Source: Tabrizicola oligotrophica (lineage in GTDB: Bacteria; Pseudomonadota; Alphaproteobacteria; Rhodobacterales; Rhodobacteraceae). Taken from it: 64,000 nucleotides of DNA. Location of the stretch: the NCBI RefSeq assembly GCF_011008935.1, contig NZ_JAAIVJ010000011.1, positions 1 through 64,000 on the forward strand, read 5' to 3'. Positions within the stretch are counted from its first letter, which is position 1, and every line of letters begins with the position of its first letter. The position numbers were made by a program, and so were the translations under genes. The notes beneath the pieces are model-generated. The model had not been told where the DNA came from. It worked only from the letters and a program-made list of their open reading frames with translations, and did not search any database. This document shows positions 53,761-62,871 of the stretch, piece by piece.

Positions 53761-54503
53761 CGCTGCCCTTCGACATCGGGCTTTGGGGCGCCTTGTGGAT
53801 GGGGGCTGCCGTTCTGGTGGCGGCCTTTGTCCGGGGATATTCCGGTTTCGGCTATTCGGCGATGGTGATCGCTGCTTCAAGTCTGGTCGCCAACCCCTTG
53901 AATTTTGTGGCGGTTGTGGTGATTGCCGAAGCGGCGATGACGCTTCAGGCCTGGCATGGCGTCGGGCCCGAGGTGGACTGGAAGCGCGTCAAATGGCTGG
54001 TGCTCGGCGCGGTGGTCGGTCTGCCGCTCGGCCTTTGGGCGCTGACCGCGATCCCCGAGGATTGGGCGCGGGCGGTGATTTCGGCCTATGTGCTGCTGAT
54101 GTGCCTTGTGCTGCTGGCGGGTTGGCGGCTGGCGCGTGAGGTCGGCGCCGGTGGCACGCTGGCGACCGGCCTTGTCTCGGGGCTGGCCAACGCGCCGGGG
54201 ATGGGGGGCTTGCCAGTCGCGGCCTTCTTCGCCGCGCAGCCGATGGCGGCGGCGACCTTCCGCGCCACGCTGGTCGCCTATTTCCCGATCCTCGATCTCT
54301 ATTCCGCGCCGCTTTACTTCTGGCACGGGCTGGTGACATGGGACACGCTCTGGGCCAGCCTCATGGTGCTGCCCCTGACCTTCCTTGGCAACTGGCTGGG
54401 GGGGCGGCATTTCTTCAACACCGACCCGCAGGATTTCCGCCGCTTTGCCATCCTCTTGCTGGCGGGGCTGGCGGCGCTGGGGCTGGTCAAGGCGGTCCTG
54501 TGA
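53757..54503 (+). CDS. TauE/SafE family membrane protein, probable sulfite exporter
   Basis: Inner-membrane protein of 248 residues with about seven to eight segments and the TauE repeats (FVRGYSGFGYSAMVIAASSLV and VSGLANAPGMGGLPVAAFF). The family exports sulfite or other sulfur anions. Between xsc and ackA it most likely removes excess sulfite from Xsc. It overlaps xsc by four bases and ackA by one. Confidence 0.85.
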   Translation: MTLPFDIGLWGALWMGAAVLVAAFVRGYSGFGYSAMVIAASSLVANPLNFVAVVVIAEAAMTLQAWHGVGPEVDWKRVKWLVLGAVVGLPLGLWALTAIPEDWARAVISAYVLLMCLVLLAGWRLAREVGAGGTLATGLVSGLANAPGMGGLPVAAFFAAQPMAAATFRATLVAYFPILDLYSAPLYFWHGLVTWDTLWASLMVLPLTFLGNWLGGRHFFNTDPQDFRRFAILLLAGLAALGLVKAVL

Positions 54504-55594
54504 TGCTTCTGGTGGTCAACGCCGGATCATCCTCGCTGAAGCTGGCGGTGTTCGACGCGGGGCTGCGACAGGTGGCCGAGGCCCGGTCCGAGCGGATCGG
54601 GGCCGGCGGCGCGGCCGATCACCAAGCGGCCTTGCAGGCCGGTCTGGCCGAGATGGGCCTTTCTGCCGCCGATCTGCGGGCGGCGGCGCATCGGGTGGTG
54701 CATGGCGGGGCCGACCTGATTGCGCCGTGCCGGGTGACGCCCGAAGTCGAGGCCGGAATCGACGCCTGTGCCGCGCTGGCGCCGCTGCACAATCCGGCGA
54801 ATCTGATGGGCATACGTGCCCTGGCCGCGCTGGCCCCCGACCTGGCCCAATACGCCAGTTTCGACACGGCCTTTCACGCCACCAACCCGGCGCTGGCCAC
54901 CACCTACGCCCTGCCCTTGGCCGAACGCGAACGGGGCCTGCGACGCTATGGCTTTCACGGCCTGTCCTATGCGGCGATCCTGCGCAAGTTGCGGGCCGCG
55001 CAAGACGACCTGCCGGCGCGGCTTCTGGTGTTCCATCTCGGCAACGGGGCTTCGGCCTGCGCCATCCTGAACGGCCAGTCTGTCGCCACGACCATGGGGT
55101 ATTCGCCGCTGGATGGCCTGACCATGGGCAGCCGCGGCGGCAGCCTTGATCCCGCGGTGGTGCTGGACCTTGCCCGCCGTCATGGCGTGGACGGTGCCGC
55201 GCAGATCCTGAACCGGGAAAGCGGTCTGAAGGGGCTTGGCGGCGCGATCGACATGCGGGCCTTGCGCGGGCTGGCGACGCCGGAGGCGCAGTTTGCCATC
55301 GCGCATTTCGCCTATTGGGCCATCCGCCATGCCGGCAGCCTGATTGCGGCGATGGGGGGCCTTGATGCCGTTGTCTTCACCGGCGGCATTGGCGAGAATG
55401 ATGCCGGGATGCGGGCGGCGATCCTCTCTGGCCTTGGCTGGGCCGGGGTTGCCTTTGACGCGGAGGCCAACCGGACACATCAATTATGTCTGCACAAAAG
55501 CGGCAGCCATGTCGCCATCTGGCGCGTCATGGCGGATGAAGAGCGGCAGATTGCGATCGAGGCGATGCAGGTCATCGCAAGCGAGGGGACATGA
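54503..55594 (+). CDS. ackA: Acetate kinase
   Basis: A 363-residue kinase converting acetyl phosphate and ADP to acetate and ATP. Blocks: VVNAGSSSLKLAVF at the start, HRVVHGG, RYGFHGLSY, LGNGASACAI and VFTGGIGEN. The ATG at 54503 overlaps the exporter stop (TGATG); the upstream frame is a shadow. In taurine operons phosphotransacetylase is the usual partner of Xsc; here AckA would recover ATP instead. It overlaps soeA by four bases. Confidence 0.93.
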   Translation: MLLVVNAGSSSLKLAVFDAGLRQVAEARSERIGAGGAADHQAALQAGLAEMGLSAADLRAAAHRVVHGGADLIAPCRVTPEVEAGIDACAALAPLHNPANLMGIRALAALAPDLAQYASFDTAFHATNPALATTYALPLAERERGLRRYGFHGLSYAAILRKLRAAQDDLPARLLVFHLGNGASACAILNGQSVATTMGYSPLDGLTMGSRGGSLDPAVVLDLARRHGVDGAAQILNRESGLKGLGGAIDMRALRGLATPEAQFAIAHFAYWAIRHAGSLIAAMGGLDAVVFTGGIGENDAGMRAAILSGLGWAGVAFDAEANRTHQLCLHKSGSHVAIWRVMADEERQIAIEAMQVIASEGT

Positions 55595-58371
55595 CTCAGC
55601 CGAAGCTCAACCTGTCGCCCGCCGTCTCCGACGAGATCCGCCGGACCACCTGCTACATGTGCGCCTGCCGCTGCGGCATCAACGTGCATATGAAATCGGG
55701 CAAGGTCAGCTACATCGAAGGCAACCGCGACCACCCGGTGAACAAGGGGGTGCTCTGCGCCAAGGGCGCAAGCGGCATCATGCAGGTCACGGCGCCCTCG
55801 CGCCTGCGCGCGCCGCTGAAGCGGGTGGGGCCGCGTGGCTCGGGGGCGTTTGAGGAGATCAGCTGGGACGAGGCTTTGGCGCTGGCCGTCAGCTGGATGA
55901 AACCCCTGCGCGACACCGCGCCGGAAAAGTTCGCCTTCTTCACCGGGCGCGACCAGAGCCAGAGCCTCACCGGCTGGTGGGCGCAGATGTTCGGCACGCC
56001 GAATTATGCCGCCCATGGCGGGTTCTGCTCGGTCAACATGGCGGCGGGCGGGATTTACACCATCGGCGGGGCGTTCTGGGAATTCGGCCAGCCCGACTGG
56101 GACCGCACCAAGCTTTTCGTGCTGTTCGGCGTCGCCGAGGATCATGACTCGAACCCGATCAAGATCGGCCTTGGCAAGCTCAAGGGCCGCGGCGGCCGGG
56201 TGATCGGCGTCAACCCGATCCGCTCGGGCTATAACGCGGTGGCCGACGACTGGTTCGGCATCACGCCGGGCACCGACGGGCTGTTGATCCTGTCCCTTAT
56301 CCATTGCCTGCTGGAGGCCGGCAAGGTGGATCTGAGCTATCTGGCACAGTTCACCAACGCGCCCTTGCTGGTGGTGGAAAAAGGCCCGGACAAGGGCATG
56401 ATCCTGAAGAATGCCGAAAGCCAGCCCTTCGTGATCGACCGCCGCACCGGCCAGCCCGCGCCCTGGGATGGCAAGGGGGTGGAGCCTGACCTCGGCGCGA
56501 AGTGGAAGGGCAACCGCACGGTGTTTCAGCATATGGCCGAGCGGTATCTTTCACCCGACTATGCGCCAGAGGCCGTGGCCGCGCGCTGCGGCATCCCGGC
56601 CGCCCGCATCCGCTCGCTTGCCGCCGAACTGGCGCGGGTGGCCTTTGACGAGGCGTTCGAGCTGCCGCAGGCATGGACCGATTTCCGCGGCAACCGCCAT
56701 GAGACCATGCCGGGCCGCCCAGTCAGCTTCCACGCCATGCGCGGGATTTCGGCGCATTCCAACGGGTTCCAGACCGCCCGTGCGCTGCATCTGCTGCAGA
56801 TCGTGCTTGGCACCGTCGAGGTGCCGGGCGGTTACCGGCTGAAGCCGCCTTACCCCAAGCCGGTCGACGCGCACCCGACGCCGCATGCCATCGCCACCCC
56901 CGGCAAACCGCTGCCCGGCCCGCATCTGGGCTATGTCCGGGGGCCGGACCAGTTGGCGGTCGACGCGGCGGGCAACCCCCTGCGCATCGACAAGGCGTTT
57001 TCCTGGGAAAACCCGTTCTCGGCGCATGGGCTGATGCACATGCTGATCCCGAACGCCCATGCCGGCGATCCTTACCGCATCGACACGCTGTTTCTCTACA
57101 TGGCCAACATGGCGTGGAATTCGTCGATGAACACGGCAAAGGTCATGGAAATGCTGACCGACAAGGGGCCGGACGGCGACTACATCGTCCCCCGCATCAT
57201 CTATTCCGACGCCTATGCCAGCGAGATGGTGGCCTATGCCGACCTGATCCTGCCCGACACCACCTATCTGGAGCGGCACGACTGCATCAGCCTTCTCGAC
57301 CGTCCGATTTCCGAACCCGATGCGGCGGGTGACAGCATCCGCTGGCCGGTGATCGAACCCGACCGCGACGTGCGCTGCTTCCAGTCGGTGCTTCTGGACC
57401 TTGGCGCAAGGCTTGGCCTGCCCGGCATGGTGAACGAGGACGGCAGTCCGAAATTCGCGGACTATGCCGATTACATCGTGAACCACCAGCGCCGCCCCGG
57501 TGTCGGCCCGCTGATCGGCTGGCGCGGCGATGGCAGCGAGGAAGGGCGCGGGGCGCCGAACCCCGAACAGATCGACCGCTATATCGAGAACGGCGGCTTC
57601 TACCAGGCGCATGTGCCCGAGGAGGCGGCGTTCTACAAACCGTGGAACGCGGGTTATCAGGATTGGGCGGTGAAGATCGGGCTTTACGAGACGCCGCAGC
57701 CCTATCTGTTTTCCATCTGGTCCGAACCGATGCGGCGCTTTCAGGCCGCGGCCGAAGGCCTCGGCCCGATCCAGCCGCCCGATCCTCTGCGCGCCCGGCT
57801 GAAGCAGGCGATGGACCCGCTGCCGACATGGTATCCGCCCTTCGGCGACGCCGAGGCGACGGGCTGGGGCTATCCCTTGCACGCGCTTACCCAGCGCCCC
57901 ATGGACATGTATCACAGCTGGGGCACCCAGAACGCCTGGCTGCGGCAGATCCGCGGCACGAATTTCCTCTATCTGCCGACCGATGTCTGGCAGGAGCATG
58001 GCTTTCAGGACGGCGATTATGCGCGGGTGATTTCGCCGAATGGCGGCATCACGGTGCCGGTGGCGCATATGGCGGCGCTGAACCCGGCGACCATCTGGAC
58101 CTGGAATGCGATCGGCAAGCGCAAGGGCGCCTGGGCGCTGGACGAGGGCGCGAGTGAGGTGACGACGGGGTTCCTGCTGAACCACCTGATTTCCGAATTG
58201 CTGCCGGCAAAAGACGGCGGCCCGCGGCTGTCGAACTCTGACCCGGTGACGGGGCAGGCGGCGTGGTTCGACCTGCGCGTCAGGATCGAGAAGGTCGGGC
58301 CGAAGATGCAGTCGGAACCGGCCTTTGGCCCGGTGCCGCGGGTGGTGCCGCAAGGGAGGGACCGGGCATGA
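55591..58371 (+). CDS. soeA: Molybdopterin oxidoreductase, SoeA-type sulfite dehydrogenase catalytic subunit
   Basis: A 926-residue molybdenum enzyme of the DMSO reductase family. The N-terminal [4Fe-4S] site has Cys21, Cys24, Cys28 and Cys56 (TTCYMCACRCGI and NKGVLCAKG). There is no Tat signal, which fits the cytoplasmic face as in SoeABC. The neighbours are an iron-sulfur subunit and a DmsC-like membrane anchor. Position in a sulfite-producing operon supports oxidation of sulfite to sulfate with electrons to the quinone pool. Polysulfide or thiosulfate reductase-like relatives are the alternative, but those usually carry a Tat signal. Confidence 0.85.
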   Translation: MTQPKLNLSPAVSDEIRRTTCYMCACRCGINVHMKSGKVSYIEGNRDHPVNKGVLCAKGASGIMQVTAPSRLRAPLKRVGPRGSGAFEEISWDEALALAVSWMKPLRDTAPEKFAFFTGRDQSQSLTGWWAQMFGTPNYAAHGGFCSVNMAAGGIYTIGGAFWEFGQPDWDRTKLFVLFGVAEDHDSNPIKIGLGKLKGRGGRVIGVNPIRSGYNAVADDWFGITPGTDGLLILSLIHCLLEAGKVDLSYLAQFTNAPLLVVEKGPDKGMILKNAESQPFVIDRRTGQPAPWDGKGVEPDLGAKWKGNRTVFQHMAERYLSPDYAPEAVAARCGIPAARIRSLAAELARVAFDEAFELPQAWTDFRGNRHETMPGRPVSFHAMRGISAHSNGFQTARALHLLQIVLGTVEVPGGYRLKPPYPKPVDAHPTPHAIATPGKPLPGPHLGYVRGPDQLAVDAAGNPLRIDKAFSWENPFSAHGLMHMLIPNAHAGDPYRIDTLFLYMANMAWNSSMNTAKVMEMLTDKGPDGDYIVPRIIYSDAYASEMVAYADLILPDTTYLERHDCISLLDRPISEPDAAGDSIRWPVIEPDRDVRCFQSVLLDLGARLGLPGMVNEDGSPKFADYADYIVNHQRRPGVGPLIGWRGDGSEEGRGAPNPEQIDRYIENGGFYQAHVPEEAAFYKPWNAGYQDWAVKIGLYETPQPYLFSIWSEPMRRFQAAAEGLGPIQPPDPLRARLKQAMDPLPTWYPPFGDAEATGWGYPLHALTQRPMDMYHSWGTQNAWLRQIRGTNFLYLPTDVWQEHGFQDGDYARVISPNGGITVPVAHMAALNPATIWTWNAIGKRKGAWALDEGASEVTTGFLLNHLISELLPAKDGGPRLSNSDPVTGQAAWFDLRVRIEKVGPKMQSEPAFGPVPRVVPQGRDRA

Positions 58372-58441
58372 CGGGGTTTGTGCGCAAATTCCGGCCCGTT
58401 TTCTGTGCGCAGAAAACGCGACCGGCGAAAGGAGAGCGGCC

Positions 58442-59176
58442 ATGACCTGCCTGCCCGCCAAGACGGACAAGAAGCTTGGCCTTGCCATCGACCTTGATAC
58501 CTGCGTCGGCTGCAATGCCTGCGTCACGGCCTGCAAGGGCTGGAACGATCAGGGCTATGGTGCGCCGCTGTCGGATCAGAATCCTTATGGGGCAGACCCT
58601 TCCGGCACGTTCCTCAACCGGGTTCACAGCTATCAGGTGCAACCCGTTGACAGAGCTGCGATAACCGTGAATTTCCCGCGCTCCTGCCTGCATTGCGAAG
58701 CCGCGCCCTGCGTCACCGTCTGTCCGACCGGCGCCAGCTACAAGCGCGCCGAGGATGGCATCGTTCTGGTCAACGAGGACGCCTGCATCGGCTGCGGACT
58801 TTGCGCCTGGGCCTGCCCTTACGGCGCGCGGGAACTGGATGCGGCGGCGGGGGTGATGAAGAAATGCACGCTCTGCGTTGACCGGATCTACAACGAGAAC
58901 CTGCCCGAAGAGGACCGCGAGCCGGCCTGCGTGCGCACCTGCCCGACCGGCGCGCGGCATTTCGGCGATTTCGCCGACCCGGACAGCAAGGTCAGCCGGC
59001 TGGCGGCCGAGCGTGGCGGGTTCGAGTTGATGCCCGAAATGGGCACGAAGCCCGTCAACCGCTATCTGCCGCCGCGCAAGAAGGACGCACTGGACGCCAG
59101 CCCGCTGGCGCCGCTTCTGGATATCAAGGCCACGGGGTTTGCCGGCTGGCTGGACCGCATGCTGGGGAAAATCTGA
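58442..59176 (+). CDS. soeB: 4Fe-4S electron-transfer subunit, SoeB type
   Basis: A 244-residue DmsB/NrfC-like protein with four [4Fe-4S] sites: CVGCNACVTAC (from Cys21), CLHCEAAPC, CIGCGLCAWACP and CTLC...CVRTCP. It passes electrons between the molybdenum subunit and the membrane anchor. AAAGGAG precedes ATG 58442. It overlaps soeC by one base. Confidence 0.87.
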   Translation: MTCLPAKTDKKLGLAIDLDTCVGCNACVTACKGWNDQGYGAPLSDQNPYGADPSGTFLNRVHSYQVQPVDRAAITVNFPRSCLHCEAAPCVTVCPTGASYKRAEDGIVLVNEDACIGCGLCAWACPYGARELDAAAGVMKKCTLCVDRIYNENLPEEDREPACVRTCPTGARHFGDFADPDSKVSRLAAERGGFELMPEMGTKPVNRYLPPRKKDALDASPLAPLLDIKATGFAGWLDRMLGKI

Positions 59177-60045
59177 TGCATCCGGCACCTTCCGTCCTTG
59201 TCTTCACGGTGTTGTCGGGGCTTGGCTTTGGCGCGCTTGCCTTTCTGGCGGTATTTGTACATCCGTACGGATGGCCCGCCTTCGCGCTTTGGGGTCTGGG
59301 CTATGGCCTTGCCATTGCGGGCCTTCTCGCCTCGACCTTCCACCTCGGCCACCCCGAGCGGGCCTGGCGGGCCTTCAGCCAGTGGCGGACGAGCTGGCTC
59401 AGCCGCGAGGGCCTTGCCGCCGTTGCAACGCTGGTCTTGCTGGCCCCGGTGGCGCTGTCGGACTGGCTGGGCCTTGGCCTGCCCCGTGCCTTCGCTGTGC
59501 CGGGGGCCGTACTGGCGCTGGCGACCATCGCCACCACCTCGATGATCTATGCGCAACTCAAGACCGTGCCGCGCTGGAACCACTGGACGACCCCAGCGCA
59601 GTTCTTCGCCTTTGCCCTTGCCGGCGGCGCGATGCTGACCGGGCAGGGCGTGGCGCCCTTGCTGCTGGCGCTGCTGGCCTTGGCGCTGCTGGCGCATTGG
59701 CATTACGGCGACCGACGGTTTGCCGAAGTCGGGGCCAGCATGGGCAGCGCGACCGGGCTTGGGCCGCTGGGCCGGCTGTCGGTCTTCGATCCCGCCCATA
59801 CTGCGGGCAACTATCTGATGCGCGAGATGATTTTCGTGGTCGGGCGCAAGCATGCGGCCCGGTTGCGGGTCATCGCGCTGGTCTTTGCCTGCCTGATCCC
59901 GGCGCTGATCCTGTTTCTGCCCGCCCATCCCGCGACCACCGGTGCGGCGGTGCTGGCCCATCTGGTCGGCGCCTTCGCCGCGCGCTGGCTGTTCTTTGCC
60001 GAGGCCGAACACGTCGTCGGTCTTTATTACGGAAAGCGTCAGTAG
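59176..60045 (+). CDS. soeC: DmsC-like membrane anchor, SoeC type
   Basis: A 289-residue inner-membrane protein with about eight segments (first VLVFTVLSGLGFGALAFLAVFV), including STFHLGHPERAWRAFSQWRTSWLSREG, a block characteristic of DmsC-family quinone-reactive anchors. It completes the SoeABC complex. Its 3' end overlaps the convergent methylase gene by seven bases, which marks the end of the taurine operon. Confidence 0.86.
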   Translation: MHPAPSVLVFTVLSGLGFGALAFLAVFVHPYGWPAFALWGLGYGLAIAGLLASTFHLGHPERAWRAFSQWRTSWLSREGLAAVATLVLLAPVALSDWLGLGLPRAFAVPGAVLALATIATTSMIYAQLKTVPRWNHWTTPAQFFAFALAGGAMLTGQGVAPLLLALLALALLAHWHYGDRRFAEVGASMGSATGLGPLGRLSVFDPAHTAGNYLMREMIFVVGRKHAARLRVIALVFACLIPALILFLPAHPATTGAAVLAHLVGAFAARWLFFAEAEHVVGLYYGKRQ

Positions 60046-60917
60046 GTCAGCAGCAGCCGGTCCTTGACCTCTTCGGCTTCCAGCGTCTGGCCGCCCATCT
60101 GGAAGCGGCGCAGCATCGAGCGGCCGACGTTCACCATGATCTCGCGCTGGAACACCCCCTCGGGCAGCGGGATGTCGCAATAGGTGCCGCCCGACTTCTT
60201 GGTGCCGTCGATCGACAGCGCCACCCGCACGCCGCGGGACTTGGCGCGGGCGATGGCGTCGAACAGGTCGGGCAGGTGGAAGGTCTGGGCGCCGTAGAGG
60301 ATGGTTTGCGAAAAGCTGTAGGGCGGGTCGCAATAGACCAGATCGCCCGGCGCGGCGCGTTCCATCGCCTCGCGGTAGTCGAGCCGGTCAAAGCGCGCGC
60401 CCTGCAACCGCCGGTGCCAGAGATCGACCCGTTTGGCAAAGGCGGCGGGCGGCATGGCGGGATGGCTGCCACAGGGCGTGGACATATGGCCGTTCGACTT
60501 GCGGAACCGCACCACCCCGCCGTAACAGGTCCGGCAGAGAAACAGGAAGTCCGCGCCATTCGGGGCGGCGTTGAACCGGGCCTTCACCGTTTCGTAAACC
60601 GCCGTCCGGTCGCCGGCCTGAAAGGCGTGCCAGCGCGCGGCGTACCAGTCTTTCAGCAGGCCGGGATCGGTGGAAAGCGTCTGCCAGATCTCGATCAGCG
60701 GCGCGTAGATGTCCGAGCCATGCCCGCGCTGCGGCGCCAGAACCGCCATCACCCCGCCCGCGCCAAGGAAGGGTTCGTGATAGGTGCCGAACTGCGCGGG
60801 AAAATGGGCGATGATTTCGTGCGCGAATTTCTGCTTGCTGCCGACCCATTTCAGAAGCTGGGTCTTGAACGGCGCGACTGCCATGGCTTGCGTCGGCTCT
60901 GCGGGATGGCCGGTCAT
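60039..60917 (-). CDS. Dam-type (D12 class) DNA adenine N6-methyltransferase, orphan
   Basis: A 292-residue methyltransferase. The SAM site is LLKWVGSKQKFAHEI and YHEPFLGAGGVM, and the catalytic motif is VYCDPPYSFSQT (DPPY). D12-class enzymes methylate adenine in short sites such as GATC. No restriction gene adjoins, so it is an orphan, perhaps phage- or island-derived. AGGGAAAG precedes ATG 60917. A stem GCCGCCCGCAAGGCGGC with TTTT on this strand (about 60949-60969) lies just upstream and could end transcripts entering from the right. Confidence 0.85.
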   Translation of the reverse strand: MTGHPAEPTQAMAVAPFKTQLLKWVGSKQKFAHEIIAHFPAQFGTYHEPFLGAGGVMAVLAPQRGHGSDIYAPLIEIWQTLSTDPGLLKDWYAARWHAFQAGDRTAVYETVKARFNAAPNGADFLFLCRTCYGGVVRFRKSNGHMSTPCGSHPAMPPAAFAKRVDLWHRRLQGARFDRLDYREAMERAAPGDLVYCDPPYSFSQTILYGAQTFHLPDLFDAIARAKSRGVRVALSIDGTKKSGGTYCDIPLPEGVFQREIMVNVGRSMLRRFQMGGQTLEAEEVKDRLLLTY

Positions 60918-61176
60918 GCGCTTTCCCTGCCCCGGACAAGACAAAAGCCGCCTTGCGGGCGGCCTTCGTTGGAAGATCTGGCTCCGGCGGTAGGCGGGTA
61001 GGTGCCAAACCTGAGCCAGTCGAAAACCAAGAAGTCCATTATATATCAAGTCATTGACTGGCTGTTGATCCGAACCGGCGGTCAAGGCTGTGTGCCTGAC
61101 GTGGTGAAGATGTGTGCCTAGACACCATCTTGCTCCACAGTTGTCAAGCTCACGCTCTCGTCAGGAGGTGGGCAGG

Positions 61177-61917
61177 TCAGAATAGCTCTGCATGACCGCG
61201 ACCCTCCAAATCGTGAAGATAGGCTTCAAGCGGTGTGCCTATGATGTGGGTTCTAAAGAGGACACGCGCCATTCGGCTGAAGTCTGTCTGCGTAAGTGCT
61301 TCGGGAATGTGCTCTTGCTCTCCTCGAGAGAAGTCAAAGCAGTCGCTTACCAATGCGCGAAGCAAGAGACAGTTAGCGATCAGCATATTCACCGTTTCTT
61401 GGTGAAATCTCTCTTGTTCGAAGCCTTGAATCCTTGCCTGAATGACCTGCTGGTGCCGTAGTAGGTTCGCCAGCCGGTCGCCGTCGCAGAAATCAACAGC
61501 CTCAATGTTGTCGGAAATGATCTTTGCGGCATCACCGGCAAGGCGAAATGCGCTTGAAAGTCCGTCCGGCGGTGAGGTGTGGACTCCGGTCAGCCTAACG
61601 CCATTTAGGAGACGAAGCGTTTCCTCAATCTGGTGCGCCCAATCTGAAAGGGTAGTGGGAAGAAGTGCCCGGACTGCGATGACTCGTCTGCGCAACCGAC
61701 CTTCTTCGATTGCGTTTCCTGCTTCGATCTGGGCCATCACCGCGGCCACGGCAAGGAGAGCACCGAGTAGCGCTCCCACAGTTGTAATTAAGGTTGTTCC
61801 GTAGGCTGACCAGAAATGCTCTGAACTGCCGATACCCGCAAATACGAACAGGAGTGCCGAAGACCAGCCAATAAGGATTCCCGTGGCTGTATTGCTTATC
61901 AATGACTTGAACGACAT
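61177..61917 (-). CDS. Hypothetical membrane protein with two N-terminal helices
   Basis: A 246-residue protein of unknown function. Two hydrophobic segments (ATGILIGWSSALLFVFAGIG and TTLITTVGALLGALLAVAAVM) are followed by a charged helical region to the end (EEGRLRRRVIAVRALLPTTLSDWAHQIEETLRLL). The arrangement, a short membrane anchor with a cytosolic helical domain, occurs in some accessory and defence-island proteins, but no family is recognised. GC is lower than the core genes. It stands alone between the methylase and the recombinase. Confidence 0.65.
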   Translation of the reverse strand: MSFKSLISNTATGILIGWSSALLFVFAGIGSSEHFWSAYGTTLITTVGALLGALLAVAAVMAQIEAGNAIEEGRLRRRVIAVRALLPTTLSDWAHQIEETLRLLNGVRLTGVHTSPPDGLSSAFRLAGDAAKIISDNIEAVDFCDGDRLANLLRHQQVIQARIQGFEQERFHQETVNMLIANCLLLRALVSDCFDFSRGEQEHIPEALTQTDFSRMARVLFRTHIIGTPLEAYLHDLEGRGHAELF

Positions 61918-62226
61918 TTCTCACATTTCCTGAGGTTGCGACATGCCGCAATGTGATCGCCTCCCGTCCCGTTTTGCTAGAAAAATCTGAGAGACAGGAC
62001 TCGACCGTGAAGGCTGCGCAATTCCCCCCGGTGGTCCTCCCCGCTTTCTTGCTGCCGCCTCTCCGCCCTGTGCCCGCTGTCGCCCCGGCTACCTCCTCCT
62101 CTGGTCGCTAGGGTATACCTCAGAGGCCATGCCGTGAGGTCGCTAGAATTGTGGTCGTTGACTGTTGACATGTCTCTGCGGTCACCCTATCAAAGGCCAT
62201 GACATCAGAAGCCACAGGGTAACGAC
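61918..62226. other. Gene-free spacer with recombination-site-like repeats
   Basis: About 309 bp without a supportable gene. It contains direct repeats GGTCGCTAG at 62103-62111 and 62138-62146, an inverted pair CCTCA/TGAGG between them, and an inverted pair GTCACCCTAT (62181-62190) / ACAGGGTAAC (62214-62223) abutting the recombinase start. Serine resolvases bind such repeats at res sites that double as their own operator. The left part (61918-62100) shows nothing notable. Confidence 0.45.
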
Positions 62227-62868
62227 ATGGCAACGATCCTCTACGCCCGCGTCTCCACCGCAGAGCAGAACCTCGCCCACCAGAGGGTCCAAGCCGAAGC
62301 GGCGGGCATCGTCATAGATGACATGGTGGCAGATCACGGCGTCTCCGGGGTCAGCACGACCCTTGCAGAACGCCCGGAAGGCAAGCGCCTATATGACATG
62401 CTGCGCCGGGGCGATGTGCTGGTGGTGCGCTGGGTGGACCGGCTGGGGCGGAACTATCAGGACGTGACCGACACCATCCGCCACTTCATGCGGAAGGGCG
62501 TGGTCATCCGCACCGTGATTAACGGCCTGACCTTCGACGGGGCCACGACAGACCCCATGCAAGCTGCCGTCAGGGATGCCCTTATCGCCTTCATGGCGGC
62601 CACCGCACAGGCACAGGCCGAGGCCACCAAAGAGGCCCAGAAGGCGGGCATAGCGGCGGCACGGGAGAGCATCACGGCCTACCGGGGCCGGAAGCCCAGC
62701 TATGACGGGGAGACGTTGGCACAGGTCCTAGAGCGCCACCGCAACGGGGCAGGGGCTTTGACCATCGCCAAGGAACTGGGGCTGTCCAGAGGCGCTGTGA
62801 GGCGCATAGTGGAGAACCCCGAGGCGGCACAGGCTGCCCTCGCCCGGTGGGCCAAGGAAGGAGTGTGA
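62227..62868 (+). CDS. Serine recombinase, resolvase/invertase type
   Basis: A 213-residue site-specific recombinase. The catalytic Ser is in ILYARVSTAEQNLAHQ (residue 10), followed by VVRWVDRLGRNYQDVTDTI with the conserved Arg and Asp residues, a long E helix and a C-terminal helix-turn-helix (GALTIAKELGLSRGAVRRIVE). Size fits resolvases and invertases, not the large phage integrases. It may resolve or invert a mobile segment that extends to the right of the window. Confidence 0.92.
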   Translation: MATILYARVSTAEQNLAHQRVQAEAAGIVIDDMVADHGVSGVSTTLAERPEGKRLYDMLRRGDVLVVRWVDRLGRNYQDVTDTIRHFMRKGVVIRTVINGLTFDGATTDPMQAAVRDALIAFMAATAQAQAEATKEAQKAGIAAARESITAYRGRKPSYDGETLAQVLERHRNGAGALTIAKELGLSRGAVRRIVENPEAAQAALARWAKEGV

Positions 62869-62871
62869 GCG

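Noticed and set aside
60970-61040. Possible tRNA gene next to the methylase
   Set aside because: A tRNA-3'-end-like string and a CTGGCTC/GAGCCAG pair are present, but no complete cloverleaf or T-arm can be drawn.
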